From Palleronia marisminoris (GTDB taxonomy: Bacteria; Pseudomonadota; Alphaproteobacteria; Rhodobacterales; Rhodobacteraceae), in contig NZ_FWFV01000009.1 in assembly GCF_900172315.1 (NCBI RefSeq), positions 106,488 through 170,487 of the forward strand: 64,000 nt of DNA. Direction: 5' to 3'. The notes beneath the pieces are model-generated. The model saw only the letters and a program-made list of their open reading frames with translations. It was not told the origin of the DNA and searched no databases. This document shows positions 36,165-45,221 of the stretch, one piece after another (within the stretch, counting starts at the first letter, position 1; the number at the start of each line of letters is the position of its first letter). A program made the position numbers and the translations under genes.

Positions 36165-37648
36165 CGACCTGGGAGGGGCTGCTCTACGGCATCGGGTTCG
36201 CGATGCAACCCGGGGTGCTGATCTACTGCATCCTCGGCGTCGTTCTTGGGACCTTCGTCGGCGTTCTGCCGGGGATCGGAGCGATGGCGGCGATTTCGCT
36301 TCTGCTGCCGGTGACCTACTACATCACGGCCGAAGCGGCGCTGATCATGCTGGCCGGGGTCTATTACGGCGCGCAGTATGGCGGCGCGGTCGCCTCGATC
36401 CTGATGCGCCTGCCGGGCACGCCGCAATCGGCGGTCACCGCCCTGGATGGATATCCGATGGTGCGCGAGGGTCGGGCCGGGGTCGCGCTGTTCGCGGCGA
36501 TGGCCTCGTCCTTCGCCGGGTCGGTCATCGGGATCATGGTGCTGGTGATGCTGGCCGAGTGGCTATCCCGCGCCGCAACCGCGTTCGGAGCGGCGGATTA
36601 CGCGGCGATGATGATCCTGGGCCTCGTCGCCGCCTCGACCATCGGGACGGATCAGTTCGCCAAGGGCTTCGCGATGGTCACGCTGGGGCTGCTTCTGGGC
36701 TGCGTGGGAACGGACGTGAACTCGGGCGTGCAACGCTTCACGTTCGGACAGACCGAGTTCCTGGACGGGATCAACCTCGTCGCCCTCGCGATGGGGCTGT
36801 TCGGAGTGGCCGAGGTGATTGCCAATGTCCGGGACCCGGACCGGCAGGGCGTGGTCGAACGCATCGGGCTGCGCCGGCTGTTGCCGGGGCGCGACGATCT
36901 CCGCCGCATGGGCTGGCCTACCCTGCGGGGCGGCGCACTCGGCAGTTTCTTCGGCGCGTTGCCGGGCACGGGCTCCACCCTGTCCTCGTTCCTGAGCTAT
37001 GCCATGGAACGGCGGGTCGCGCGGGACCCGTCGCGGTTTGGCAAGGGCGCCGTCGAGGGCGTCGCGGGGCCGGAATCGGCGAACAACGCGGCCGCGATCA
37101 CGGCCTTCGTGCCGACCCTGACGCTGGGGATTCCGGGCGATCCGATCATGGCGCTGATGCTGGGCGCGCTCGTGATCCACGGCATCCAGCCGGGCCCCCT
37201 GATGCTCGAGGCGCGGCCCGAGATGTTCTGGGGGCTGGTGGCCAGTTTCGGGATCGGGAACCTGCTGCTTCTGATCCTCAACTTGCCGCTGATCGGGATC
37301 TGGGTGGCGATGCTGCGGATTCCGTTCCGCTGGCTCTACCCTGCGATCCTGGTGTTCGTCTGCCTCGGCGTCTACTCGGTCCGGGGGCTGACCTTCGACA
37401 TCATCGCGGTCGCGGGGATCGGGTTGGTCGGCTACCTGCTGGCGCTTGCCGCGTTCAGTCCGGCGCTTTTGCTGCTGGGCTTCGTCCTCGGCCCGCTGAT
37501 CGAAACGAACCTGCGCCGCGCGCTACTGATCTCGCGCGGGGATCCGATGGTGTTCCTGGAGCGTCCGATCGCGGCAGGGTTCGTCGTCGCGACGGCGGCG
37601 CTGCTTCTTCTTTCGCTCTGGCAGGCCTGGCGGCGCAGGACTGCGTAG
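36161..37648 (+). CDS. tctA: Tripartite tricarboxylate transporter large membrane subunit
   Basis: A 495-residue TctA-type permease with about 11-12 membrane segments. Signature parts are LGVVLGTFVGVLPGIGAMAAISLLLPVTY, YYGAQYGGAVASILMRLPGTPQSAVTALDGYPM near the N-terminus, and the second-half equivalent ALPGTGSTLSSFLSYAMERRVA and EGVAGPESANNAAAITAFVPTLTLGIPG. It completes tctCBA and is the last gene before the convergent MscS gene. Uses cation gradients in characterised relatives. Confidence 0.94.
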   Translation: MTTWEGLLYGIGFAMQPGVLIYCILGVVLGTFVGVLPGIGAMAAISLLLPVTYYITAEAALIMLAGVYYGAQYGGAVASILMRLPGTPQSAVTALDGYPMVREGRAGVALFAAMASSFAGSVIGIMVLVMLAEWLSRAATAFGAADYAAMMILGLVAASTIGTDQFAKGFAMVTLGLLLGCVGTDVNSGVQRFTFGQTEFLDGINLVALAMGLFGVAEVIANVRDPDRQGVVERIGLRRLLPGRDDLRRMGWPTLRGGALGSFFGALPGTGSTLSSFLSYAMERRVARDPSRFGKGAVEGVAGPESANNAAAITAFVPTLTLGIPGDPIMALMLGALVIHGIQPGPLMLEARPEMFWGLVASFGIGNLLLLILNLPLIGIWVAMLRIPFRWLYPAILVFVCLGVYSVRGLTFDIIAVAGIGLVGYLLALAAFSPALLLLGFVLGPLIETNLRRALLISRGDPMVFLERPIAAGFVVATAALLLLSLWQAWRRRTA

Positions 37649-37654
37649 CGCACC

Positions 37655-38986
37655 CTACTCCTGCGGGGCGTCACCGCTGAGCAAATCGGACTTGTCGCGC
37701 CGTTCGGCGGCGACGATGGGGGTCAGTGCCTTCTTCTCGGACGGATGAACGATCAGCGCATTCTGCTGGGCCCGCGGCGGGGAGGGCTTCGCTGAACGGG
37801 GCGCGGCCGAGGGAACGGAACCGGTTCCTTCGAGGCGGATGCGATATGTCGTGTCCGGGATGGCCACGCCGGCGGCCTCGATCGCGGATTTCACAAGGCG
37901 GATGGCGTCGCCGCGGGCGGTCGGGAACCCGGTCTCGTCCTGATTGATCCAACCGGTTATCCGCAGGACGGCGCCGGCCTCGGTGATGTTCTCGATCCAG
38001 ACCAGCGCCTCGGGATCCGAGAGAACGAAGGGCAGGGCCTTCAGCGTGTTTTCGGCAAGGAGACGCGTCGCCTCGAGATCCGCTTCAGGGTCGATGCCGA
38101 TGTCGAAGACGAAGCGGCGGGCAGGGTTGCGCGTGTAGTTCACGATCCGGCCCTTGAACACGACGGAGTTCGGGATGCGGACGTGGTTGCCGTCCAGCGA
38201 CAATAGGATCGTGGCGCGCGAGGTGAGGCGGATTACCTGACCCACGTCGCCCTCGATCTCGACGAGGTCATTGGGCCGGAACGGCTGGCGCAGGCTCAGC
38301 ATGATCGAAGCGACGAAGTTCTCGACCGTGTCGCGAACCGCGAAACCGATCGCGAGGCCGACGATGCCGGCAGCGCCCAGGATCGTCCCCAGAAGAGCGG
38401 TCGCGCCCAGTAGATCGAGCGCGATCACCACGCCGGCAATGACGCAGGCGACGCGGACGGCCTGAGCATATATCCCGGCGATGAATGCGTTCGGCGCCAG
38501 TCGGTTCCACAGCGGCGCGCGCGCCAGGAGAAACCCGAGGACTACGACCGCAGCGAAAACGGCAGTGGCCAGTGCCAGCAAGGGAAGCCGCGCCAGTACC
38601 TGGTCGAACCGTGCGCGAAACCTCACCAGCACCGGATCCAGCTGTTGGGCGAGTTCGTCAGTCGCGGCGAGTTCGTTCCGCACAGCCACGACTCCGTCTA
38701 GCCGATCGGCGATCCCGGCCACCTGCTCGATTGCGGCTGGATCGGCAACGCTCCCCGACAGGGTCACGACCCCGGCCTCGACCGACACCGCGATGTCGTC
38801 GAGGTCGAGGGCCGAGAGTATGGCGCGAAGCCGGGCGGCGATTGGGGCGTCGGCGGGCGCATCCTCGACCGCGACGGGGCTTGACGCAGGCGCATCTTCC
38901 TGCGCGGAAAGCTGCGGCCCCCAGGCGGTCAGGAGACAAATGAGAAGGAGGCGCCTTGCCATCGCAAACACGTGCGGCGCACCCAT
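37655..38986 (-). CDS. MscS-family mechanosensitive channel with N-terminal BON domain
   Basis: A 443-residue channel. A signal peptide (ARRLLLICLLTAWGPQLSA) is followed by a BON domain near residues 45-110 (VSVEAGVVTLSGSVADPAAIEQV), then three or so membrane spans and the MscS pore/vestibule region (LGAAGIVGLAIGFAVRDTVENFVASIMLSLRQPFRPNDLVEIEGDVGQV). The C-terminal tail is basic and proline/serine rich. It would release solutes upon hypo-osmotic shock. The start may be ATG 38986 or ATG 38962, the latter beginning the signal peptide directly. It is convergent with tctA, 6 bases apart. Confidence 0.9.
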   Translation of the reverse strand: MGAPHVFAMARRLLLICLLTAWGPQLSAQEDAPASSPVAVEDAPADAPIAARLRAILSALDLDDIAVSVEAGVVTLSGSVADPAAIEQVAGIADRLDGVVAVRNELAATDELAQQLDPVLVRFRARFDQVLARLPLLALATAVFAAVVVLGFLLARAPLWNRLAPNAFIAGIYAQAVRVACVIAGVVIALDLLGATALLGTILGAAGIVGLAIGFAVRDTVENFVASIMLSLRQPFRPNDLVEIEGDVGQVIRLTSRATILLSLDGNHVRIPNSVVFKGRIVNYTRNPARRFVFDIGIDPEADLEATRLLAENTLKALPFVLSDPEALVWIENITEAGAVLRITGWINQDETGFPTARGDAIRLVKSAIEAAGVAIPDTTYRIRLEGTGSVPSAAPRSAKPSPPRAQQNALIVHPSEKKALTPIVAAERRDKSDLLSGDAPQE

Positions 38987-38993
38987 CCCGCCC

Positions 38994-40049
38994 TCAGATG
39001 GCCTTCGCCTGCGCGAAGGAGACGAGGCGTCGGCTTTTCTCGTCCCAGAGCTGAAGCCCCACGGTCCTGAAGCTTTCGCGGATGGTGAGGCGTTGCGCCT
39101 CGTTCAGCTCGGGGTGGTCGTTCAGGATCTCGGGTAGGCGGTAGAACGGCACCCGGCTTTGCAGATGGTGCACGTGATGCACCCCGATATTGGCCGAGAA
39201 CCACCGCAATACGCCCGGAAGGATATAGTGCGAGCTGCCATGCAGGGCCGCGTCGTGAAGCTGCCAGTCGGGCTCTTCGTCCCAGCTGGTCTCTTCAAAC
39301 TGGTGCTGCACGTAGAAGAGCCAGATCCCGATCGAGGCCGCGACGACGGTCGTGGGCAGGAAGACGAAGACGAGCGGTGCTACCCCGCCGAAATAGGCGA
39401 TCGCGCCCAGGACGAGGAGCATCATCAGGTTGGTGCCCATGGCGCTGGCCCAGTATTTCCAGCCCGAGCGCATCAGACCCACCGGCAGCCGGTTGGCGAG
39501 GAGGAACACGTAGCTCGGACCGAGGCCGAACAGCACCAGCGGATGCCGGTAGAGCCGGTAGCGCAGCCGCCCGAAGCGCGAGAGGCCGCGATATTCGTCT
39601 ACCGTCAGCGTCAGCACGTCGCCCATGCCGCGCTTGTCGAGATTGCCGGCAGCGGAATGGTGATGTGCATGTGCACGGCGCCAGACATTGTACGGTGTCA
39701 CCGTCAGCACGCCCAGCGACCGCCCGACCCAGTCGTTCACCGAGCGGTTCTTGAAGAACGACGCGTGCCCGCAATCGTGCTGGATCAGGAACAGCCGGAC
39801 CAGGAAGGCGCCGTTCAGAGCGGCGATGGCCGTGGCGAGGGCATAGCTGACGGACAGGCTCCACCACGCGAGCGCCCAGAGGGCGACGAAGGGCACGAGG
39901 GTAATGAGGAGCTCGACTGCGCTGCGCAACCGCGACGGTTCGCGGTAGTTCGCAAGAAGACGCACCCAGCTGCGGGCGTCCCGTTCTTCATGAGCGGAGG
40001 CTGCTTGCGCAGTGGCGGGGTCGGGCGTCGGAACGGAATCGTGGATCAA
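38994..40049 (-). CDS. Fatty acid desaturase
   Basis: A 351-residue membrane-bound desaturase of the FADS type. The three histidine boxes that bind the di-iron centre are visible: HDCGHASFF, HAHHH, and HHVHHLQSRVPFYRLPEIL near the C-terminus. Several hydrophobic spans lie between them. It introduces a double bond into membrane acyl chains, probably with a ferredoxin or cytochrome donor; position of the bond is unknown. The apparent start is TTG at 40049 and has no good ribosome-binding site, so the true start is uncertain. It is followed on the same strand by the MscS gene 7 bases further. Confidence 0.88.
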   Translation of the reverse strand: MIHDSVPTPDPATAQAASAHEERDARSWVRLLANYREPSRLRSAVELLITLVPFVALWALAWWSLSVSYALATAIAALNGAFLVRLFLIQHDCGHASFFKNRSVNDWVGRSLGVLTVTPYNVWRRAHAHHHSAAGNLDKRGMGDVLTLTVDEYRGLSRFGRLRYRLYRHPLVLFGLGPSYVFLLANRLPVGLMRSGWKYWASAMGTNLMMLLVLGAIAYFGGVAPLVFVFLPTTVVAASIGIWLFYVQHQFEETSWDEEPDWQLHDAALHGSSHYILPGVLRWFSANIGVHHVHHLQSRVPFYRLPEILNDHPELNEAQRLTIRESFRTVGLQLWDEKSRRLVSFAQAKAI

Positions 40050-40057
40050 GGGGTCAA

Positions 40058-40300
40058 TCAGCTCGTAGGTTTCGGCTTCGAGGAAGCCTTTTTTCGCGGG
40101 GTCTTTTTCGGGGACGACGCCTTTTGCGCCTCTTCGTTGATCTTCGCGTTGGCGTCTCTTTCGGCGCGCGCCGCGCGGAGGCGGGCCGTCTTGGCTTCGC
40201 GTGTTGCGGTCTCGCCTTCGATGATGGCTTTCACGAACGTGTTTGTGCTCTCAGCCTTGGTCTCGGCTTTCGACGGGCGGAATACAGTGTTTTTGTTCAC
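40058..40300 (-). CDS. Small basic conserved hypothetical protein
   Basis: An 80-residue protein opening NKNTVFRPSKAETKAESTN and ending in a lysine/proline/serine-rich tail (KKTPRKKASSKPKPTS). No catalytic motif is recognised; the middle (TFVKAIIEGETATREAKTARLR) is helical and charged. The start is GTG 40300 (a TTG at 40303 is also in frame), with GGAG about 9 bases upstream. It precedes the desaturase on the same strand by 8 bases. The basic, flexible tail suggests nucleic-acid contact, but this is only a guess. Confidence 0.55.
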   Translation of the reverse strand: MNKNTVFRPSKAETKAESTNTFVKAIIEGETATREAKTARLRAARAERDANAKINEEAQKASSPKKTPRKKASSKPKPTS

Positions 40301-40553
40301 CAAGGAAGTGCTCCATCTGTGACGATCGTGAATTTGCGGTAGGGGTGCCGCCGTCGCGCATAGATGAGCGGGGCCTGCTGGCCAGACGGGCCGAGGCCGC
40401 AATATGTCAGTGCCTTCCATGAAGTGGAGTGCGCGCGCCATCTGGCAAGGGCAAAGCGTTGCGGAACACGGCGTTGTGCGACCCTCTGCACATCAGAGAC
40501 CGCACGCCGACATACGATAAACCATGAGCGTGACAACGGCTCGCCGTTTGAAG

Positions 40554-40628
40554 TGGTGCCCGGGGGCGGAATCGAACCACCGACACGAGGATTTTCAATC
40601 CACTGCTCTACCCCTGAGCTACCCGGGC
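40554..40628 (-). tRNA. tRNA-Phe (anticodon GAA)
   Basis: A 75-base cloverleaf on the minus strand: acceptor GCCCGGG / CCCGGGC with discriminator A and encoded CCA; D arm TAGCTCAGGGGTAGAGCA; anticodon loop TTGAAAA giving GAA; T arm GGTTCGATTCC. The anticodon stem has one U-U mismatch (GTGGA / TCCTC). Confidence 0.95.
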
Positions 40629-40712
40629 ACGGGCACGCGGCGGAGACCGCCGGCGGGGTGGCGCTCTCTTAGACGGCCTGAGCGGGAGGGTCCAGAGGGC
40701 GCAGACAAAAAA

Positions 40713-40886
40713 TCAGTGCTCGAGCGGAGGATCCTGGCGCGCATCCTCTTCCCATGCCTCGTCATCGTCCGCCGGGATCGCATAGCTGCCTGTCAGCCAG
40801 CGGCCGAGGTCGATATCGGCGCAGCGGGCCGAGCAGAAAGGGCGGAAGCGATGGTCGGATTCCTTGCTGCAGATGGGGCAGGACAT
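40713..40886 (-). CDS. yacG: DNA gyrase inhibitor YacG (zinc-binding)
   Basis: A 57-residue zinc-binding protein that is easily missed because it is short. It opens with [21 protein letters not shown], giving the four zinc cysteines in the C-x2-C...C-x3-C pattern, followed by [16 protein letters not shown], the YacG hallmark, and an acidic tail ending [12 protein letters not shown]. coli YacG binds GyrB and inhibits gyrase. ATG 40886 begins 5 bases after the ribonuclease gene ends, completing an infA-maf-rng-yacG run, the usual order in Rhodobacteraceae. The neighbouring tRNA-Phe follows. Confidence 0.92.
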   Translation of the reverse strand: MSCPICSKESDHRFRPFCSARCADIDLGRWLTGSYAIPADDDEAWEEDARQDPPLEH

Positions 40887-40890
40887 CGGT

Positions 40891-41925
40891 TTAGCCTTCG
40901 AAAATCCGGTGAAGCGGCAGGCGCTCTCGTTTGCGCTGCAGCTCGAAGTGGCCGAGAGGCGTCCATCCGGCGAGCACCGTGTCTACCGGATCGGTGCGGA
41001 AGGCGGCCCGCAGGACCTGCTCGATCTGGCGGCGGTCCTTCTTGGGGGCCGGGGCCATGTCGATGACGATCTGCCCACCCAAGCCTCGGCAACGAAGCGC
41101 GGCGGGCAGGGCGCGCGCTGCCGCGATGTCGGCCTTGAGGCCGGCCGCCAACGAAGCGTCGGCGCCGGTGTTCACGTCCACCGCGACAAGAGCGCGCGTG
41201 GGCTCGATGCTGATCCAGTGATCGCCGGAAAGGTTCACGCGGGGCTGGCGCAGGTCCTCGATCATCTCGTCGATGCCATGCTCCGCGAAGTTGCCAGGCT
41301 CGGTATGCAGCGCGTCGGGCAGGGGCCATTCCCGCCAGGCCTCGGTATGGGGGTCGGAGCCGTCGACCAGAAGCAGCGGCTCGCGGCTCTGATCCTCGGC
41401 GACCTGCCGGGCGAGGTCGGTCATGGCCACGATGTCGGCGGCGATCTCGTCGAGGTTGCCCTCGGCGGCGGCCGAGCGGAGGATCAGGCCGATCTCACCG
41501 GGGGGCCCCAGCGTGTCGTGGGCGAGTTCCAGCAGGCCGTCGCGCAGATCGTCGTCGCGGATCTGGCGCGAGACGTTGAAGCCGGGCTTGCCGGGCGTCG
41601 CGATGGCGAAGCGGGACTTGAAGAGCGGGCGGTCCGTCACCGGAACGGCCTTGCCGGCCTCGGCGTAGCCCGTCACCTGCACCTGCAGGCTTTCGCCGGG
41701 ACGCAGGCCTTTTGCGCCCCGAAGGTAGGCTGTGCCCTCGGGCAGGTTCAGCATGGCGCCGCCCTGGCCCTTCAGCACCCTGTCCACCGTGGCACGGTAG
41801 ATCGCGCCGGGCAGCGGCGTGCCCTCGTCGGGCGCGACGAGCAGGTCGTCGAGCAGGCCGTCCTTCATCCTTGCCGCGGCGAGGCGACCGGCGAAGGTGT
41901 CGAGATGGATGGTCGTGCCCTTCAT
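40891..41925 (-). CDS. rng: Ribonuclease E/G family protein (short form)
   Basis: A 344-residue RNase E/G-type endoribonuclease, about 140 residues shorter than E. coli RNase G. The N-terminal S1-like part is compact ([41 protein letters not shown]). The DNase I-like catalytic core keeps the metal Asp motifs [14 protein letters not shown] and [20 protein letters not shown]. The zinc-link cysteines and the small domain of full-length enzymes are missing. It may process rRNA or mRNA 5' ends; short forms of this type are normal in this family of bacteria. Its ATG overlaps the maf stop (ATGA). The annotated product is secure; substrate range is not. Confidence 0.86.
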   Translation of the reverse strand: MKGTTIHLDTFAGRLAAARMKDGLLDDLLVAPDEGTPLPGAIYRATVDRVLKGQGGAMLNLPEGTAYLRGAKGLRPGESLQVQVTGYAEAGKAVPVTDRPLFKSRFAIATPGKPGFNVSRQIRDDDLRDGLLELAHDTLGPPGEIGLILRSAAAEGNLDEIAADIVAMTDLARQVAEDQSREPLLLVDGSDPHTEAWREWPLPDALHTEPGNFAEHGIDEMIEDLRQPRVNLSGDHWISIEPTRALVAVDVNTGADASLAAGLKADIAAARALPAALRCRGLGGQIVIDMAPAPKKDRRQIEQVLRAAFRTDPVDTVLAGWTPLGHFELQRKRERLPLHRIFEG

Positions 41926-42512
41926 GGTGCCTCGAACGGGGAGATCCCGGTTGCGGAAAGGAGAGCCGCGGTCTCGGCCAATGGCAGGCCGACCACGGCG
42001 GAAAACGAGCCGCTGATCCACGGGATGAAGACCGAGGCCGGACCTTGGATGGCGTAGCCGCCGGCCTTGCCCTGCCAGTCGCCGGTGGCGATGTAGCCCT
42101 CGATCTCGGCCTCGGTCAGGCGCTTCATGCGGACCGCCGTGACCACGTCGCGGGCGCGCATCGTGTCCCGGTAGCGGACGGCCACGGCGGTGACCACGGT
42201 GTGGCGTCGGCCCGAGAGCGATCGCAGAAACGCACGGGCCTCGTCCGCGTCGGCGGGCTTGCCCAGGATCGTGCGGCCCCGCGCAACGGTCGTGTCGGCC
42301 GTCAGCACGACCTCGTTGTCGCCGATCTCGACCGCCACGGCTTTTTCGGTTGCCATGCGCAGGCAGTAGGGCCGGGGCAGTTCGGCTTTGCGAGGTGTCT
42401 CGTCGATGTCCGGGGGACGGATGTCGTCGGGCGTCAGGCCGATCTGGGCCAGAAGCTCCAGCCGGCGGGGCGAGCCGGAACCGAGGATCAGGCGTGGCGG
42501 GGAAGCGGTCAT
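41922..42512 (-). CDS. maf: Maf-like nucleotide pyrophosphatase
   Basis: A 196-residue Maf/YceF protein that hydrolyses nucleoside triphosphates, typically dTTP/UTP or methylated nucleotides, acting in housecleaning or division arrest. The N-terminal [17 protein letters not shown] and the [18 protein letters not shown] block are clear; [14 protein letters not shown] near residue 155 is the second signature. Ends in an ATGA overlap with the ribonuclease gene and starts 76 bases after infA. Which of the two Maf subfamilies it belongs to was not decided. Confidence 0.93.
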   Translation of the reverse strand: MTASPPRLILGSGSPRRLELLAQIGLTPDDIRPPDIDETPRKAELPRPYCLRMATEKAVAVEIGDNEVVLTADTTVARGRTILGKPADADEARAFLRSLSGRRHTVVTAVAVRYRDTMRARDVVTAVRMKRLTEAEIEGYIATGDWQGKAGGYAIQGPASVFIPWISGSFSAVVGLPLAETAALLSATGISPFEAP

Positions 42513-42587
42513 GTCGGCACCCGGTCGTGCGAAGGGGCGACGGTCGCTGCTCTCGTGGCGAACGGCAGACCTGCGCGGCGCGCCGCC

Positions 42588-42806
42588 TTACTTGAAGCGA
42601 TAGTTGATCCGGCCCTTGGTCAGATCGTAGGGGGTCATCTCGACCTGCACCTTGTCGCCCGCGAGAACCCGGATGCGGTTCTTGCGCATCTTGCCTGCCG
42701 TGTGCGCGATGATCTCATGGCCGTTTTCGAGCTCGACCCTGAACGTCGCATTCGGCAGGAGTTCCTTCACGACGCCCGGAAATTCGAGTAGCTCTTCCTT
42801 GGCCAT
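42588..42806 (-). CDS. infA: Translation initiation factor IF-1
   Basis: A 72-residue S1/OB-fold protein blocking the ribosomal A site during initiation. The whole sequence is nearly invariant in bacteria: it opens [19 protein letters not shown] and contains [20 protein letters not shown] and the ending GRINYRFK. Located in its usual place before maf in this group. Start at 42806 is confirmed by the conserved length. Confidence 0.98.
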   Translation of the reverse strand: MAKEELLEFPGVVKELLPNATFRVELENGHEIIAHTAGKMRKNRIRVLAGDKVQVEMTPYDLTKGRINYRFK

Positions 42807-42898
42807 GGTCACTCCGTGATTGCCATCCGCCGGATTTGGCGAACGCGCAGTAGATGGGGCCAAACTGGCCCGGAATCAAGCAAGATAACGCATCTGCG

Positions 42899-43360
42899 TC
42901 AGTCGCGGGTGCCGATCGTACAGATCAGGGTGAAGAGCCGCCGTGCCGTCGCGTTGTCCACAGAGACGTGGTCCGACAGCCGCGCGCGCAACTGGCGGGC
43001 GGCCTCGTCGTGGATGTCGCGGCGGGCAGTGTCGATCTGTTCGATGCGGGCTGGGGGCAGGGTTCGGACTGCCTCGACATAGGTGTCACACAGGGCCCGG
43101 TAGTCCTTCACAGCCTGGTCGAGCGGGCCAAGGGACAGGCGGAAGGTGCCGGTTTCGCCATCGGGGGCCGTCCAGTGTAAGACGATGCGCCCCGCCTCGG
43201 CGCCGAGCCGCAGCGCGTAGGGGCCGGGGGCGGCGCCCTTCACCTCGAAACAGTTGGACTCCTGCAGGTCGAAGACGGCGACGCGTCTTTCCTGCTCGAG
43301 TTCGGGCGACGGTGCCGCAAGCCCCGTTTCGTCGAGTTCTATCTTGCTCAGACATGTCAT
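42899..43360 (-). CDS. UPF0262 family protein
   Basis: A 153-residue conserved protein found in alphaproteobacteria, beside hisD and infA in most Rhodobacteraceae. It contains AVFDLQESNCFEVKG, YALRLGAEAGRIVLHW and the basic C-terminal region IHDEAARQLRARLSDHVSVDNATARRLFTLIC. Function is unknown. The ATG at 43360 gives the family's usual MTCLSKIELDE opening; an in-frame extension to 43402 has no such sequence. It lies between hisD and infA on the same strand. Confidence 0.87.
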   Translation of the reverse strand: MTCLSKIELDETGLAAPSPELEQERRVAVFDLQESNCFEVKGAAPGPYALRLGAEAGRIVLHWTAPDGETGTFRLSLGPLDQAVKDYRALCDTYVEAVRTLPPARIEQIDTARRDIHDEAARQLRARLSDHVSVDNATARRLFTLICTIGTRD

Positions 43361-43431
43361 CGGTTCATGGTCCCGTCGTCCGGGTGAACCTCCCTGACAC
43401 AAGGCATATCACATCCGGGGCCGCGGTCATA

Positions 43432-44730
43432 TCAGTTCATCGTGTCGAGCCGGGCGCGGACGCTGAGGCCATGGGCTTCCAGGCTTTCGGCATTGGCGAG
43501 CGTTTCGGCCGCAGGACCGATCGCCTTCAGCGAGGCGGGCGTCATCCGTGCCATCGTCGTCCGCTTGAGGAAGTCCATGACCGACAGCCCCGACGAAAAC
43601 CGCGCCGAGCGCGCGGTCGGCAGGACGTGGTTGGGTCCGCCGACATAGTCGCCGACGGCCTCGGGCGTCCACTTGCCGAGGAAGATCGCGCCCGCATGAG
43701 TGATGTTGGCGGCGAGCGGATCGGGCTCGCTCACGCAGAGCTCCAGGTGCTCGGGCGCGATCCGGTCGGCCAGCGCGGCGGCCTCGCCCAGATCGTTGAC
43801 GGTGATGATGGCGCCGTAGTCGCGCCACGAGGCGGCGGCAATGTCGCGCCGCGCAAGGGTCTGAAGCCGCGCCTCGACCGCCCGAGCGACCTGTTGCCCC
43901 AGCTTTGCGCTGGTGGTGATGAGGATCGCCTGCGCGCTCTCGTCATGCTCGGCCTGGCTGAGAAGGTCGAGCGCGATCCAGTCTGGATCGTTGTCGGCGT
44001 CGGCGATCACAAGGATCTCGGAGGGTCCGGCGATCATGTCGATGCCGACCCGGCCAAAGACCCGGCGCTTGGCGGCGGCGACATAGGCGTTGCCGGGACC
44101 AGTGATCTTGTCCACCGGGTCGATCGTCTCGGTCCCGTAGGCCAGTGCCGCGATCGCCTGCGCGCCGCCGACGCGGTAGACGGCATCCACACCGGCGATC
44201 CGGGCGGCCAGAAGGACAAGCGGATTCACCTTGTCGTCGGGCGTGGGCGCGGTGACCACAAGGCGCTTGACGCCCGCCACCTTGGCGGGGATCGCGTTCA
44301 TCAGAAGCGACGACGGGTACGAGGCAAGCCCCCCCGGCACGTAGAGCCCCGCGGCCGAAACCGGGGACCAGCGCCAGCCAAGGGTCGCGCCGCTCTTGTC
44401 GGTCCAGCTTTCATCCTTGGGCATCTGGCGTTCGTGGTAGGCGCGGATGCGCTGCGCGGCGAGCTCCAGCGCGGCCCGCTCGGCCTGGGGAACGGCGCGC
44501 GCGGCGGCGTCGATCTCGGGCCCCGTGATTTCGATCCGGTCGGGCGTCAGGGTGAAGCGGTCGAAACGGGTCGTCAGGTCGCAAAGCGCCTCGTCGCCCC
44601 GCGCGCGCACATCCGCGATGATCGCAGCGACCGTGTCGTCCACGTCGACGGAATCCTCGCGCTTCATCGTCAGAAGATCGGCGAAGCGGGTATTGAAGTC
44701 GGAATCGTCGGTCGAAAGCAGCTGGGGCAT
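43432..44730 (-). CDS. hisD: Histidinol dehydrogenase
   Basis: A 432-residue zinc enzyme carrying out the last two NAD-dependent steps of histidine synthesis, histidinol to histidine. The ID signature around GPGNAYVAAAKRRVFGRVGIDMIAGPSEI is intact, and the C-terminal HAGAIFLGKWTPEAVGDYVGGPNHVLPT contains the metal/catalytic His and Glu region. Normal length. It sits between a DUF2948 gene and UPF0262 in the usual gene order for this group. Not in a complete his operon here. Confidence 0.97.
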   Translation of the reverse strand: MPQLLSTDDSDFNTRFADLLTMKREDSVDVDDTVAAIIADVRARGDEALCDLTTRFDRFTLTPDRIEITGPEIDAAARAVPQAERAALELAAQRIRAYHERQMPKDESWTDKSGATLGWRWSPVSAAGLYVPGGLASYPSSLLMNAIPAKVAGVKRLVVTAPTPDDKVNPLVLLAARIAGVDAVYRVGGAQAIAALAYGTETIDPVDKITGPGNAYVAAAKRRVFGRVGIDMIAGPSEILVIADADNDPDWIALDLLSQAEHDESAQAILITTSAKLGQQVARAVEARLQTLARRDIAAASWRDYGAIITVNDLGEAAALADRIAPEHLELCVSEPDPLAANITHAGAIFLGKWTPEAVGDYVGGPNHVLPTARSARFSSGLSVMDFLKRTTMARMTPASLKAIGPAAETLANAESLEAHGLSVRARLDTMN

Positions 44731-44756
44731 GGGGGATCTCCGGCCGGGGCGGCGGG

Positions 44757-45221
44757 TCAGTCGAGGCCGTGATCGGGGAATTTGCCCGACGGCGCATGAT
44801 AGGGGCGGGTCACATCGCGCAGGGTGACCTCGAGCGCCTCGACCGAGAGCGCGATGGCGCCGTCCCCGGCGAGGGTGATCATGACGGTGCCGGTTCCGTC
44901 CTCGCCCGGCTCCATCGTCACCGACAGCACCGCGCAGACAAGGTCGCGATCTTCGCGCTCGATCCCGGAGGTGCGCACGGCCATCACGTCCTCGACCACG
45001 AGGACTGTTCGCACCCGCTCGACCTCGGCCGCGTCATCCTCGCGGCGGAGGCGGTTCAGAAGCAGGCCGAAGCGGCGTTGCACGTGGTCCCACCGCATCT
45101 CGGTCACGGGAAGGACAGCATCCTGCACCAGCGACGACACGACAGCGAGGTCGTCGAGGTCCAGCGCGCGCAGGCGGAGGGGGCCGCCCTGCGCGTCCTC
45201 GAAGCGGGCGTCTTCGGTCAT
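44757..45221 (-). CDS. DUF2948 family protein
   Basis: A 154-residue protein of the alphaproteobacterial DUF2948 family. It opens with the acidic [13 protein letters not shown], then [47 protein letters not shown], a strongly conserved block; the C-terminal half ([38 protein letters not shown]) ends in a [19 protein letters not shown] tail. Function is unknown. Its start overlaps the murA stop by ATGA, so it is translated together with murA, followed by hisD 26 bases later. Confidence 0.87.
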   Translation of the reverse strand: MTEDARFEDAQGGPLRLRALDLDDLAVVSSLVQDAVLPVTEMRWDHVQRRFGLLLNRLRREDDAAEVERVRTVLVVEDVMAVRTSGIEREDRDLVCAVLSVTMEPGEDGTGTVMITLAGDGAIALSVEALEVTLRDVTRPYHAPSGKFPDHGLD

